From contig JADHUI010000003.1 in the NCBI GenBank assembly GCA_016784605.1, forward strand, positions 43,426 to 107,425: DNA of 64,000 bases. Reading direction: 5' to 3'. The number at the start of each line of letters is the position of its first letter. The first letter of the stretch is position 1. The stretch comes from Fidelibacterota bacterium. GTDB taxonomy: Bacteria > Fidelibacterota > Marinisomatia > Marinisomatales > UBA1611. The notes beneath the pieces were generated by a model. It was not told the origin of the DNA, ran no database searches, and saw only the letters and a program-made list of their open reading frames with translations. Positions 28,028 through 37,170 of the stretch are shown here, piece after piece. The position numbers and the translations under genes were made by a program.

Positions 28028-30026
28028 GCTTCATGGATATACAAAAAAAGCATTAATTGAATTATACACAAAAATGGTGACAGCTCGTCGTTTAGACGAA
28101 AAAATGATGATGATGCTTCGTCAAGGAAAAGCCTTTTTCTTGACATCGTGTTCTGGGCATGAAGTTGCTCAACTTGCGGCTGCACAAAATATGAAGCCAG
28201 GTGAAGATTGGTCCTACGTATATTATAGAGATGCAGCCTACGCACTGGGTTTAGGAACAACTGCTAGGGAACATTTATTATCATTTCTTGCCAAAAAAGA
28301 TGATCCTGATTCTGGAGGTCGTCAGTTCCCATACCATTTTAGTCGAAAAGATTTAAGAATGGTCAGTCCTTCAAGTGCAACAGGGATGCAATATCTTCAT
28401 GCTGTGGGAGCTGGGTTAGCCATCAATTGGGATAAATCGAGAGAAGTTGTTTACGTTTCTTCCGGAGAAGGGACAACAAGCCAAGGCGATTTTCATGAAG
28501 CATTGAATTGGGCGAGTCGTGAAAAACTCCCAGTTATTTTTCATATACAAGATAATGAATATGCGATTAGTGTCCATAAATCTCAACAAACGGCTGGGGG
28601 ATCCATTTATAAAATGGTTGGTGGATATCAAAATTTGGCTCGATTTGACGTTGATGGTACAGATTTCTTTGAGACAGATTTGGCCTTCCAAAATGCGGTT
28701 GATCGCGGGAGAAAAGGAAAAGGTCCATCTGTAATTATTTCTCATGTAGTCCGTTTGTTACCCCATTCTTCGTCAGATGATCATCGAAAGTATAGATCTG
28801 AAGAAGAATTAGAATCTCTCTCAGAGCGGGATCCAATTCTTAAATTTGAATCTACGTGTATAAATGAAAAAATAATTACAGAAAAAGAATTAGATAAAAT
28901 AAAAACAAATGTTTTTAATAAAATAGATGAAGATGCCGATTGGGCAGAAGCTCAATCCTCACCAGAAGCATCTACAGCATTAGATCATTTATATTCTAGT
29001 GATAATGAAATTGAAGAAACTGAATTGAATGTCATTAATGAAAAGGTAGTTTTAATTGATGCTATTAACCATGCGTTATCTGAAGAATTAGAAAAAAACC
29101 CTAAAATGGTTATTTATGGCGAAGATGTTGCCGACCCAAAAGGAGGTGTTTTTACTGGTACAAAAGGCCTTACTACAAAATATGGTCAAGAGCGTGTTTT
29201 TAATTCTCCTTTGGCAGAATCGTCTATTGCCGGGACAGCTGTTGGCCTTGCAGCCGCTGGTTATAAACCAGTAGTAGAAATGCAATTTGGCGATTATATC
29301 TGGACAGCCATGATGCAAATTAAGGATGAAATTACCATGGTACGATATCGATCAAATGGTGAATTTGAATGTCCTGTTGTGATTCGTGTTCCTGTGGGAG
29401 GCTATATTCATGGTGGACCATATCACAGTCAATCCATTGATAGTTATTTTTATCATATGCCAGGGATATATGTTGCTTATCCGTCGAATGCTGCCGATGC
29501 TAAAGGATTGTTAAAAGCTGCATGCCGTATGAAAGACCCTGTCCTCTTTTTTGAACATAAAGGACTTTACCGCCAAGGATATGCCGCAAGCCCAGAACCG
29601 GATGAAAATTATCTTCTCCCATTTGGAAAGGCAAAAATTGTCAAACCAGGAGATACGTTAACTCTTATTACTTGGGGCGCTATGGTTCAAAAATCATTAG
29701 AGGCGGTAAAAGTAGGTGGATATGATGAAGGTAGTATCGAAATTATTGATATAAGGACATTAAATCCTGTCGATTGGAATACCCTGTATTCATCTGTTAA
29801 AAAAACAGGAAAAGTTTTAATTGTACACGAAGACACAATTACAGGAGGTTTGGGCGGCGAAATTTCAGCAAAAATAACAGAAAACTTATTTGAAGAATTG
29901 GATGGCCCTATTAAGCGCATTGGAGCTAAAGATTGTCATATCCCATACCACTCAAATTTAGAAGATGTGATTTTACCACAAACAAGTGATATTGTAGAAG
30001 CTTTAACGGATTTAATGGAGTATTAA
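28020..30026 (+). CDS. 2-oxoacid dehydrogenase E1, fused alpha and beta subunits
   Basis: A 668-residue thiamine-diphosphate E1 joining alpha (about 1-310) and beta (about 340-668) chains, as seen in Bacteroidetes. The alpha half has the ThDP motif region 'VVYVSSGEGTTSQGDFHEALNWASREKLP' and 'IQDNEYAIS'. The beta half has 'IYGEDVADPKGGVFTGTKGL', 'NSPLAESSIAGTAVGLAAAG' and 'GGPYHSQSID'. The substrate could be branched-chain 2-oxo acids or pyruvate. The sequence resembles the BkdAB/transketolase-like fused group most, but specificity cannot be read by eye. Confidence 0.92.
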   Translation: MPRLHGYTKKALIELYTKMVTARRLDEKMMMMLRQGKAFFLTSCSGHEVAQLAAAQNMKPGEDWSYVYYRDAAYALGLGTTAREHLLSFLAKKDDPDSGGRQFPYHFSRKDLRMVSPSSATGMQYLHAVGAGLAINWDKSREVVYVSSGEGTTSQGDFHEALNWASREKLPVIFHIQDNEYAISVHKSQQTAGGSIYKMVGGYQNLARFDVDGTDFFETDLAFQNAVDRGRKGKGPSVIISHVVRLLPHSSSDDHRKYRSEEELESLSERDPILKFESTCINEKIITEKELDKIKTNVFNKIDEDADWAEAQSSPEASTALDHLYSSDNEIEETELNVINEKVVLIDAINHALSEELEKNPKMVIYGEDVADPKGGVFTGTKGLTTKYGQERVFNSPLAESSIAGTAVGLAAAGYKPVVEMQFGDYIWTAMMQIKDEITMVRYRSNGEFECPVVIRVPVGGYIHGGPYHSQSIDSYFYHMPGIYVAYPSNAADAKGLLKAACRMKDPVLFFEHKGLYRQGYAASPEPDENYLLPFGKAKIVKPGDTLTLITWGAMVQKSLEAVKVGGYDEGSIEIIDIRTLNPVDWNTLYSSVKKTGKVLIVHEDTITGGLGGEISAKITENLFEELDGPIKRIGAKDCHIPYHSNLEDVILPQTSDIVEALTDLMEY

Positions 30027-31297
30027 TGATTGTAGATGTAATTATGCCAAAAATGGGAGAATCCATTACTGATGGAACAATTCTTGAATGGAGAAAAAAG
30101 GTTGGTGAATTTGTAGAAAAAGATGAATTATTCCTTGAAATTGGTACAGATAAAGTTGATTCAGAAATCCCATCAATTGAATCTGGAATTTTAATTGAAA
30201 TTTGTGCTGATATAAATGAAGTTGTAGATGTTGGTAAAGTTATTGCTCGTATTGAAACAGATGTTGACGCGGTTGGAAAAGTCGATATTTCTTCAGAAAA
30301 AAAAGAAAAAGAAGAGACGATTAATCCCGTTGATGAGCCCGAAACCATCTCAAATATTATTGCAACCAAACCTAAGATTGAAAAACCATCTGGGGAAATA
30401 TTTATTACACCTGTTGTAATGAAAATTGCTCAAAAAAATAATATTTCAATGGATATATTAAATAATCTTCCAGGATCAGGTCGAGGTGGACGTGTCACTA
30501 AAAAAGATATATTAAGCTATATCGAAAATAAACCAACTGAAGAAATGCCTGAACCTATATCCCCATTTGGTCAACCGATCATGCCTGAATTAGAACGTAA
30601 AACGGAAGAAATGGGGCATATGCGGAAATTAATCGCTGAACACATGCGTCGAAGTTTGGATACATCAGCTCATGTTTATGTAGCCTCAGAAGTTGATATG
30701 TCACCTATCATGGAATTTATTAAAGTGTCTGGTGATCAATTTCATCAAAAAGAAGGATATAAATTAACTGTTACACCATTTATCATGATGGCTTGTGTTC
30801 ATGCTTTTAAAACTTCGCCCGAAATGAACGCATCATTAGACGGTGATAAAATTATTTACCATAAACATTTAAATATTGGCATGGCTGTGGCTGTTGAAAA
30901 TGGATTAATGGTGCCGACACTTTCTAAATGTGAAGAAATGAACTTTTTAGGTTTATGTCGAAAAGTAAATGATATTGCGCAAAGAACACGTACAAAACAC
31001 ATTTTACCTGATGAGCTTCAAGGTAGCACATTTTCAATAACAAATTTTGGTGTTTTTAATGTTACCATGGGACTACCAATCATTAATCAACCAAATGTTG
31101 GAATCTTAGGCGTAGGCACCATTCGTAAGCGCCCTGTTGTGATTGAATCTGAATTGGGCGATTCCATTGGAATAAAAAGTATCATGATGCTATCTCTGGG
31201 ATTTGATCATCGATTAGTGGATGGAGCTGGTGGTAGTAAATTTATTGATAGGGTTAGAATTGAGCTAGAATCCTTTAATTTGGAGAATTTATTTTAA
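30026..31297 (+). CDS. Dihydrolipoyl acyltransferase (E2) of a 2-oxoacid dehydrogenase complex
   Basis: A 423-residue E2 core. The N-terminal lipoyl domain carries the lipoylated Lys in 'IGTDKVDSEIPS'. A subunit-binding domain follows at about residues 130-170 ('ITPVVMKIAQKN...GSGRGGRVTKKDI'). The C-terminal acyltransferase domain ends with the active-site 'LGFDHRLVDGAGG' (HxxxDG). A charged, Pro/Glu-rich linker joins the domains. It overlaps E1 by 1 bp, and lipA follows directly. Confidence 0.94.
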   Translation: MIVDVIMPKMGESITDGTILEWRKKVGEFVEKDELFLEIGTDKVDSEIPSIESGILIEICADINEVVDVGKVIARIETDVDAVGKVDISSEKKEKEETINPVDEPETISNIIATKPKIEKPSGEIFITPVVMKIAQKNNISMDILNNLPGSGRGGRVTKKDILSYIENKPTEEMPEPISPFGQPIMPELERKTEEMGHMRKLIAEHMRRSLDTSAHVYVASEVDMSPIMEFIKVSGDQFHQKEGYKLTVTPFIMMACVHAFKTSPEMNASLDGDKIIYHKHLNIGMAVAVENGLMVPTLSKCEEMNFLGLCRKVNDIAQRTRTKHILPDELQGSTFSITNFGVFNVTMGLPIINQPNVGILGVGTIRKRPVVIESELGDSIGIKSIMMLSLGFDHRLVDGAGGSKFIDRVRIELESFNLENLF

Positions 31298-31298
31298 T

Positions 31299-32171
31299 AT
31301 GACGATGGTTTTCCCAAGACATCTAAAACCAAAAATACAAATCCATTTTGGTGAAAAATATAGAAGTACCCAATCAGCGGTTATAGAAGGTCACTTGAAT
31401 ACAGTTTGTGAGGAAGCAAGATGCCCAAATGTTTTTGAGTGTTGGAATCTTGGAATAGCGACGTTAATGATTCTAGGAGATACTTGTACTCGTGCATGTG
31501 GCTTTTGCTCCATAAAAACAGGCAAGCCAACTTGGAATGATCCTGATGAACCCAAGCGGACGGCTGAAGCTGTTTTGAAAATGGGATTACAACATGTGGT
31601 CATAACTTCTGTGGATAGGGATGATTTGAAAGATGATTATGGTTCTACCATTTGGGCAAAAACAATTCAATCTATCCGTAAATTAAACCCTGATTGTACG
31701 ATTGAAATTTTAACGCCTGATTTTAAAAATTCCCCCAAAGCTTTAAATCGAGTATTTAATGCAAAACCAGATATTTTTAGTCATAATTTGGAATGTGCCG
31801 AATTCATTAGTAGAGATGTAAGAAGTCAGGCTGACTGGAATACAAGTTTAGATGTTCTTCGACAATCAGTTGAATATGGATTATTAACAAAGACAGGTAT
31901 GATGGTTGGATTGGGAGAGTCATTCGAACATGTTTTAGAAACAATGGAACAGGCTTCTGATATAGGCGTAAAGATTTTTACAATCGGCCAATATTTACAA
32001 CCTACAAAAACACACTTACCGGTTAGTCGATATGTTTCAGACGATGAATTTGATATGTATAAAAAGGAAGGATTAAAGATGGGATTTCGAGTCATAGAAT
32101 CTGGGCCACTGGTTCGCAGTTCTTACCATGCTGACCAACAAGCCAAACTAATACTGAAAGAGGAAAAATGA
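31299..32171 (+). CDS. lipA: Lipoyl synthase
   Basis: This radical SAM enzyme inserts two sulfurs into protein-bound octanoate. The auxiliary cluster motif is 'CEEARCPNVFECW', the SAM cluster 'CTRACGFCSI' and the C-terminal 'RSSYHADQ' supplies the Ser ligand. The length, 290 residues, is standard. With lipB upstream it gives the endogenous lipoate pathway for the E2 encoded next to it. Confidence 0.96.
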   Translation: MTMVFPRHLKPKIQIHFGEKYRSTQSAVIEGHLNTVCEEARCPNVFECWNLGIATLMILGDTCTRACGFCSIKTGKPTWNDPDEPKRTAEAVLKMGLQHVVITSVDRDDLKDDYGSTIWAKTIQSIRKLNPDCTIEILTPDFKNSPKALNRVFNAKPDIFSHNLECAEFISRDVRSQADWNTSLDVLRQSVEYGLLTKTGMMVGLGESFEHVLETMEQASDIGVKIFTIGQYLQPTKTHLPVSRYVSDDEFDMYKKEGLKMGFRVIESGPLVRSSYHADQQAKLILKEEK

Positions 32172-32797
32172 AAAAAAATAAAAATTTAGTATATGGACTA
32201 ATAGTCGTTGCAGGCATACTGCTTGCCTATATTACAACACAAGATGAGCAGCCAGAACGTTTTAGGCAAAAGGCAATAGTCGAAAAACCTCAAGTTACTA
32301 ATAGAGGGGAATCCCCTGTTTCTCTTCAACCAGGATATACACAAATTGGAACAATACAAGCTGAAATCCCAAATAATTGGGTTAAAGAAACACCCTCTTC
32401 TAATATGCGCATTGCTCAGTTTCGGCTACCAAAAATAAAGGGTGCTGAAGATGGATCAATAGCTGTTTTTGCTGGTATCGGAGGTGGAATTGAAGGAAAT
32501 ATTAATCGATGGTATGGGCAGTTTAAACGACCAGATGGAAAACCAGTTAGTGAATTTGCTTCTATTTCCAAAGAAACAGTTGGGCATTTCAATGTTACAT
32601 TTGTATCTGCTGAAGGGACGTATTTGGCTTCATCAATGGGAGGCCCAAGCGGTGAAAAACCCGGATATTTACTATTAGCTGCCATTGTTGAAACGCATTC
32701 AGAACCTTATTTTTTTAAGGGAACAGGACCTGTGTTAACAATGAAGGATCATGAAGATCATTTTAAGAAGTTTATTAGATCCATATTGGAATTGTAA
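32168..32797 (+). CDS. Membrane-anchored protein of unknown function
   Basis: 209 residues, overlapping lipA by 4 bp. The N-terminus 'MKKNKNLVYGLIVVAGILLAYITT' is a signal anchor. The periplasmic part contains 'GTIQAEIPNNWVKETPSSNMRIAQFRLP' and 'NINRWYGQFKRPDG', which resemble short conserved proteins of unknown role. No function is assigned. It is the last gene of the queuosine/lipoate cluster. Confidence 0.65.
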   Translation: MKKNKNLVYGLIVVAGILLAYITTQDEQPERFRQKAIVEKPQVTNRGESPVSLQPGYTQIGTIQAEIPNNWVKETPSSNMRIAQFRLPKIKGAEDGSIAVFAGIGGGIEGNINRWYGQFKRPDGKPVSEFASISKETVGHFNVTFVSAEGTYLASSMGGPSGEKPGYLLLAAIVETHSEPYFFKGTGPVLTMKDHEDHFKKFIRSILEL

Positions 32798-32904
32798 AGA
32801 ATACGCCATTATTGCAAACTTTATTCATTTTTACAGACGAAAAAACAACCTTTAGTTAATGGCACAATCCTTGACAATAATTGCATAACGATTGAAAGAA
32901 GACT

Positions 32905-35298
32905 ATGAAAGAAGATTTAACGCCTAAAAATATTGAAAAACCTGATTTTGGAGATTCAGCTGAATTTCCAATTATGCCATTAAGGAATACAGTTCTATTC
33001 CCACAACAAGTCATACCCATTTATATTGGTCGGGAAAAATCATTACATCTCATTGGCGACCTAGACCAAGGGAAAAAAAAATATATTGTAGTTGTTGCAC
33101 AGGAAGATGGTTCCATTGAAGATCCCGGTAAAGAAGATTTGTATGCCTACGGAACACTTGCACATGTTTTAAAAGTGTTTGATATGCCTGATAATAGTAA
33201 GTCTGCCATTGTGCAAGGAATTAGCCGAGTTAAAATATTAGAATACACAAAGGATGAACCTTATTATGAAGCAGCGGTTACTCAATTAGAAGAAACGGAA
33301 TTATCAGAAGATTTAGAATTAGATGCTTTATCAAATAATCTTCGCCAAACGTTTTCTGATTTAATCAAAATTGCTCCAAATCTTACAGATGAGCACACTG
33401 GGATGCTTTCAAATATTCAAAAACCTAATCGGTTAGCGGATCGTGCCATATCATTAATGACTCTCTCAAATTCTGAGAAACAAGAAATATTGGAAGAATT
33501 AAATGTGAAAGTCAGAGTAGAAAAAAGTATTAAAATAATCTCAAGAGAAATTCAACGTATAAAATTGGGTGAAGAAATCCAAACGGAAGTCCATGATGAA
33601 ATTGCCAAGACCCAAAGAGAGTATTATTTGCGAGAGCAAATGAAGGCAATTAAAAAAGAATTAGGAGAAGACGAAGGAACTGTTGAGTTAAAAGAACTCG
33701 AGGATAAGATTAAAGCAGCAAACATGCCAGAGGATGCTGAAGAAGTCGCTTTGAAAGAATTAGATCGATTATCAAGAATTCCAACTCAATCTCCTGAATA
33801 CAATGTATCAAGAACTTATATCGAATGGCTGGCAGATTTACCTTGGAGCAAATCGTCAGAAGATACGATTGACTTAAAGAAAGCTTTAAAAATATTAGAT
33901 GAAGATCATTATGGGCTGGATAAAGTAAAAGAACGCATTATAGAATATTTGGCAGTAAGAAATCTAAAAACAGAAAGATCAAAAGATGGTCGTGTTCGTG
34001 GTCCAATTTTATGTTTTGGCGGACCTCCTGGAGTTGGAAAAACATCATTGGGAAAATCAATTGCGCGATCCATGGGTAGAGAATTCGTAAGACTTTCTTT
34101 GGGTGGAGTGAGAGATGAAGCAGAAATTCGTGGACATCGCAGAACGTATATTGGTGCACTTCCAGGCCGAATTATTCAATCCATAAAAAAAGCGGGTACT
34201 AATAATCCGGTCTTTATGTTGGATGAAATAGATAAACTAGGAAGTGATTTTCGTGGGGATCCTTCATCAGCCATGTTGGAGGTATTAGACCCCGAACAAA
34301 ACCATTCTTTCAGTGATCATTATTTAGAAGTGGACTTTGATTTAAGTAACGTCATGTTTATTGCAACAGCAAACTATCAAGACGCAATTCCACCAGCATT
34401 GAGAGATCGAATGGAAATTTTGGAATTTTCTGGTTACATTGAAGATGAAAAAGTTGAAATTGCCAAGAGGCATATTGTTCCAAAACAAGTAAAAGAAAAT
34501 GGATTAACCAAAGATGAAGTCACGATTGAAAAGGCTGCTATTAAAGAATTGATTCGTTCATTTACACGAGAAGCAGGTGTCAGAAATCTTGAGCGTGAAG
34601 TGGCGAATGTATTGAGAAAAGTTGCTCGAGACTTTGTTGAGAAAAAATCAAAGAAATTTAAAATTACAAAAGCAAAGGTTTTAGAATATTTGGGTGCTTC
34701 CAAATATTATTCTGAATTAGCTGAACGTGTTACAAAGCCTGGCGTAGTCACTGGATTAGCTTGGACAGCCGCAGGTGGAGATATATTATTTATTGAATCT
34801 ACAAAAATGATCGGTAAAGGGAGATTAACCTTAACCGGCCAATTGGGTGATGTTATGAAAGAATCTGCAACGGCAGGACTAACTTATGTTCGTGCCCATG
34901 CAGCAACATTTGGGATTGATCCAGAATTTAATGAAAAGACGGATATTCACGTGCATGTACCGGCAGGTGCAATTCCAAAAGATGGGCCATCAGCAGGTGT
35001 TGGAATGGTTACATCCCTAGTCTCTTTATTGGCAGATACTCCTGTTAAGGAAAAGGTCGCTATGACAGGAGAAATCACATTGCGCGGAAATGTTTTACCT
35101 ATTGGTGGGGTGAAAGAAAAAGTAACAGCTGCACATCGTTCTGGTATAAAAGAAATTATTTTACCGCATCATAATCAAAAAGATTTAGAAGATGTTCCTG
35201 AGCATGTGAAAAAAGATTTGACTTTTCATTTTGCCAAAGAAATTAAAGATGTAATAAAGGTGGCATTACCGGGAATTAAAAAAAAGAACCAAAATTAG
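32905..35298 (+). CDS. lon: ATP-dependent Lon protease
   Basis: A cytoplasmic AAA+ serine protease that degrades misfolded and regulatory proteins. It has an N-terminal LON substrate domain ('FPIMPLRNTVLFPQQVIPIYIGR'), a Walker A motif ('FGGPPGVGKTSLGKSIA'), Walker B ('VFMLDEIDKLG') and the Ser/Lys dyad in 'PKDGPSAGVGM' (Ser near 696) and 'PIGGVKEK'. Length 797 matches LonA. It is preceded by 107 bases with GAAAGAAG as the RBS. No CIRCE element is visible. Confidence 0.97.
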   Translation: MKEDLTPKNIEKPDFGDSAEFPIMPLRNTVLFPQQVIPIYIGREKSLHLIGDLDQGKKKYIVVVAQEDGSIEDPGKEDLYAYGTLAHVLKVFDMPDNSKSAIVQGISRVKILEYTKDEPYYEAAVTQLEETELSEDLELDALSNNLRQTFSDLIKIAPNLTDEHTGMLSNIQKPNRLADRAISLMTLSNSEKQEILEELNVKVRVEKSIKIISREIQRIKLGEEIQTEVHDEIAKTQREYYLREQMKAIKKELGEDEGTVELKELEDKIKAANMPEDAEEVALKELDRLSRIPTQSPEYNVSRTYIEWLADLPWSKSSEDTIDLKKALKILDEDHYGLDKVKERIIEYLAVRNLKTERSKDGRVRGPILCFGGPPGVGKTSLGKSIARSMGREFVRLSLGGVRDEAEIRGHRRTYIGALPGRIIQSIKKAGTNNPVFMLDEIDKLGSDFRGDPSSAMLEVLDPEQNHSFSDHYLEVDFDLSNVMFIATANYQDAIPPALRDRMEILEFSGYIEDEKVEIAKRHIVPKQVKENGLTKDEVTIEKAAIKELIRSFTREAGVRNLEREVANVLRKVARDFVEKKSKKFKITKAKVLEYLGASKYYSELAERVTKPGVVTGLAWTAAGGDILFIESTKMIGKGRLTLTGQLGDVMKESATAGLTYVRAHAATFGIDPEFNEKTDIHVHVPAGAIPKDGPSAGVGMVTSLVSLLADTPVKEKVAMTGEITLRGNVLPIGGVKEKVTAAHRSGIKEIILPHHNQKDLEDVPEHVKKDLTFHFAKEIKDVIKVALPGIKKKNQN

Positions 35299-35328
35299 TT
35301 ATTTTGGCTTAATTTTCCTGCCGAATTT

Positions 35329-35402
35329 GGGCGATTAACTCAGCTGGTCAGAGTGCTTCCCTTACAAGGAAGAGGTCGGGAGTTCGAATCTCTCATCGCC
35401 CA
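35329..35402 (+). tRNA. tRNA-Val (UAC)
   Basis: Cloverleaf of 74 nt. Acceptor GGGCGAT pairs with ATCGCCC, the D arm is CTCAGCTGGTCAGAG, and the anticodon arm CTTCC-CTTACAA-GGAAG gives anticodon TAC. The T arm includes GGTCGGGAGTTCGAATCTCTC. The discriminator base is A. CCA is not encoded (ACAG follows). It lies 30 bases after lon. Confidence 0.95.
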
Positions 35403-35454
35403 CAGAGCCCTAGTAGAAGTGGCTTGTAACAGTAACAAACGCATAAGGAATAAC

Positions 35455-35664
35455 ATGCCAGAAAGAAAAGAAGGAACCGTAAAATGGTTCAATAATTCAA
35501 AGGGCTATGGTTTTATCGAGTGTGAAGGCGAAAAAGATCTTTTTGTTCATATGAGCGAAATTTTGATGGACGGCTTCAAAACACTTGCTGAAAACCAAAA
35601 AGTTGAGTTTGAAATTGGTGAAGGAACAAAAGGACCTGCAGCCAAACAAGTAAAACCCCTCTAA
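35455..35664 (+). CDS. Cold-shock family RNA chaperone
   Basis: A 69-residue CspA-type single OB-fold protein. It has RNP1 'KGYGFIE' and RNP2 'DLFVHMS', and begins '[17 protein letters not shown]'. The track start at 35353 reads through the tRNA and is wrong. ATG at 35455 is preceded by AAGGA at a good distance. It binds single-stranded RNA or DNA. An intrinsic terminator follows 38 bases after the stop. Confidence 0.95.
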   Translation: MPERKEGTVKWFNNSKGYGFIECEGEKDLFVHMSEILMDGFKTLAENQKVEFEIGEGTKGPAAKQVKPL

Positions 35665-35702
35665 GTAAATCTTTGTAAAAAGATTACTTTGGAATTAGTA
35701 AA

Positions 35703-35735
35703 AAAGCCATTCGTTTCGGCGAATGGCTTTTTTTT
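35703..35735 (+). terminator. Intrinsic terminator of the cold-shock gene
   Basis: AAAGCCATTCG and CGAATGGCTTT form a perfect 11-bp stem around TTTCGG, followed directly by a run of T. It lies between the plus-strand cold-shock gene and the minus-strand HesB-like gene. The A-run on the other side means it could act on both strands. Confidence 0.93.
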
Positions 35736-35756
35736 ATTTATAATGTAGTGACTAGT

Positions 35757-36035
35757 TTAACAAGCACCAGCAGATTGAATCACTAATCCTTTACCACGGT
35801 AATCGTTCACATAATCAATCGTAAAACCACCAACGTGATTTTGATCTTGTTCACTAATGATAACGTCTATTCCGTTAATCGAATATTTTTTATCTGTATT
35901 ATTGGACTCATCCAGAGCCATGCCTAAGCTAGGGCCACCTCATCCAAAACCAGCCATATAAACTCTTAATGACTTTCCGTCATTTTGAGATAATATAGCG
36001 TCAATCTCTTTTTTTGCAATATCTGTAATAGTCAT
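35757..36035 (-). CDS. HesB/IscA-like protein with in-frame UGA, predicted selenoprotein
   Basis: This gene is missing from the track because codon 32 is TGA (35940-35942). Reading it as selenocysteine gives 92 residues from ATG at 36035, with AGGA 6 bases upstream. The sequence is that of the HesB/IscA-like family: 'RVYMAGFG-U-GGPSLGMALDE' in the region where relatives have Cys ('GFGCGGP'), ending 'SAGAC'. Frame, start, RBS and C-terminus are intact on both sides of the UGA. Sec-containing HesB-like proteins are known from bacteria and marine metagenomes. The family is linked to iron-sulfur cluster handling, but the role of this branch is unsettled. The alternative is a nonsense mutation or sequencing error. 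Confidence 0.82.
35903..35920 (-). promoter_or_regulatory. Candidate bacterial SECIS of the HesB-like gene
   Basis: On the mRNA, UGGCUC (20-25 nt after the UGA) pairs with GAG(U)CCA through six base pairs with one bulged U. The loop is UGGAU, with GG in it. Loop distance of 26-30 nt fits the usual bacterial SECIS window, and the loop G and a bulged U recall E. coli fdhF. Judged by eye only. Confidence 0.5.
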
Positions 36036-36153
36036 AATTGTCCTAACATATAATTTTATGATTAATGTTTTGATACATTCATTAATATTTGGTTACATCT
36101 TTTTTAATTAATTTTTCAAAAGAAGAGCGATAAGCAATAATTAGGGAATAAAT

Positions 36154-37170
36154 ATGAAACAAAAACGAGTACTCATAACCGGTGGCACTGGATATCTTGG
36201 ATCTTGGATAATTCAAATATTTGCAGAAAATGGATGGGAAATTTGTACAACTGTTCGTAAAAATACTGCTCCAGAAAACTTAACCGTTCTTGAGGAAATA
36301 ACACAATCAACGGGTGTTAATATTGATATTAAATATGCAGACTTACTTACCCCAAATTCTTTTGACGATGCAGTAAAAAATATGGATGTTGTTGTTCACT
36401 CTGCGTCACCATTTGTTGCCTTTGGCACAAAAAACCCTCAAAAAGAATTAATAGATCCTGCTGTAATTGGTACTCAAAATGTTTTACAATCCGTTGCAAA
36501 AGCTGGCGTGAAAAAAGTTGTTCTTACAAGTAGTATTGCTGCGATGTATGGAGATGGGCGTGAGGCAGAAGGGAAAATAATTGATGAATCCTTTTGGAAT
36601 AAAGCAAGCTCTGTGACTTACAGACCTTATGAATATTCTAAAACAATGGCGGAGAATAAAGCGTGGGAATTAGCCAAAGCCCATTCCATAGATCTTGTTA
36701 CCATTAACCCTGGATTTATATTAGGACCGGCATTAACGTCTCGCCAAGATTCATCATCCATTGAGATTATGAATGATTTTGTAAATGGGAAATATAAAAC
36801 AGGGATTCCTGACACATCTATTGGAATTGTGGATGTTCGAGATGTTGCAAAAGCTCATTTTCTTGCAACCGAGAATTCCAATATTGAGGGTCGTATTATT
36901 ATTTGCGCTAAAGCCATTAAGTTTATTGAAATGGCTAATGCAATCCGAAAGAAAGTAGGTGATTCTGAACCAGTTCCTAAATCATTGGTTCCCAAATATT
37001 TATTTTGGTTATTATCGCCACTATTTGGGATTGAGAGAGCTTATGTATTAGGCAATGTTGGTTTTCATTTTGATATATCTAATGAAAAAAGTAAAAAAGA
37101 TCTCCAGATTGAATATCGAGATTGGGAAGAAACGGTAGCTGAACATTATCAACAACTAAAGGCCCAATAA
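36154..37170 (+). CDS. NAD(P)-dependent epimerase / dihydroflavonol reductase-like SDR
   Basis: A 338-residue extended short-chain dehydrogenase. It has the N-terminal Rossmann motif 'ITGGTGYLGSWI', 'VVHSASPF', catalytic 'LTSSIAAMYG' and 'YEYSKTMAE' (YxxxK), and 'INPGFILGP'. This pattern is closest to the dihydroflavonol-4-reductase/aldehyde-reductase group. The substrate is unknown. It starts 118 bases from the divergent HesB-like gene and ends overlapping the convergent YiiX-like gene by 15 bp. Confidence 0.85.
   Translation: MKQKRVLITGGTGYLGSWIIQIFAENGWEICTTVRKNTAPENLTVLEEITQSTGVNIDIKYADLLTPNSFDDAVKNMDVVVHSASPFVAFGTKNPQKELIDPAVIGTQNVLQSVAKAGVKKVVLTSSIAAMYGDGREAEGKIIDESFWNKASSVTYRPYEYSKTMAENKAWELAKAHSIDLVTINPGFILGPALTSRQDSSSIEIMNDFVNGKYKTGIPDTSIGIVDVRDVAKAHFLATENSNIEGRIIICAKAIKFIEMANAIRKKVGDSEPVPKSLVPKYLFWLLSPLFGIERAYVLGNVGFHFDISNEKSKKDLQIEYRDWEETVAEHYQQLKAQ

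Noticed and set aside
29926-30369. 147-residue minus-strand ORF over the E1/E2 junction
   Set aside because: Ser/Thr/Ile-rich shadow of two well-supported plus-strand genes.
32798-32904. Heat-shock operator before lon
   Set aside because: A TTGACA box is present but no good -10 at the right distance, and no CIRCE repeat.
35353-35664. 103-residue ORF beginning inside the tRNA
   Set aside because: Its first 34 codons read tRNA-Val and spacer. The real cold-shock gene starts at 35455 with AAGGA upstream.
35663-35690. Imperfect inverted repeat AGTAAATCTTT/AAAAGATTACT after the cold-shock stop
   Set aside because: It may be an mRNA hairpin but has no T-run and an imperfect stem; the true terminator lies just downstream.
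35757-36035. HesB-like gene as a pseudogene
   Set aside because: Frame, RBS, start and C-terminus are intact, and the single stop is UGA at the exact redox Cys with a SECIS-like hairpin. Selenocysteine explains it better, though a sequencing error cannot be excluded.
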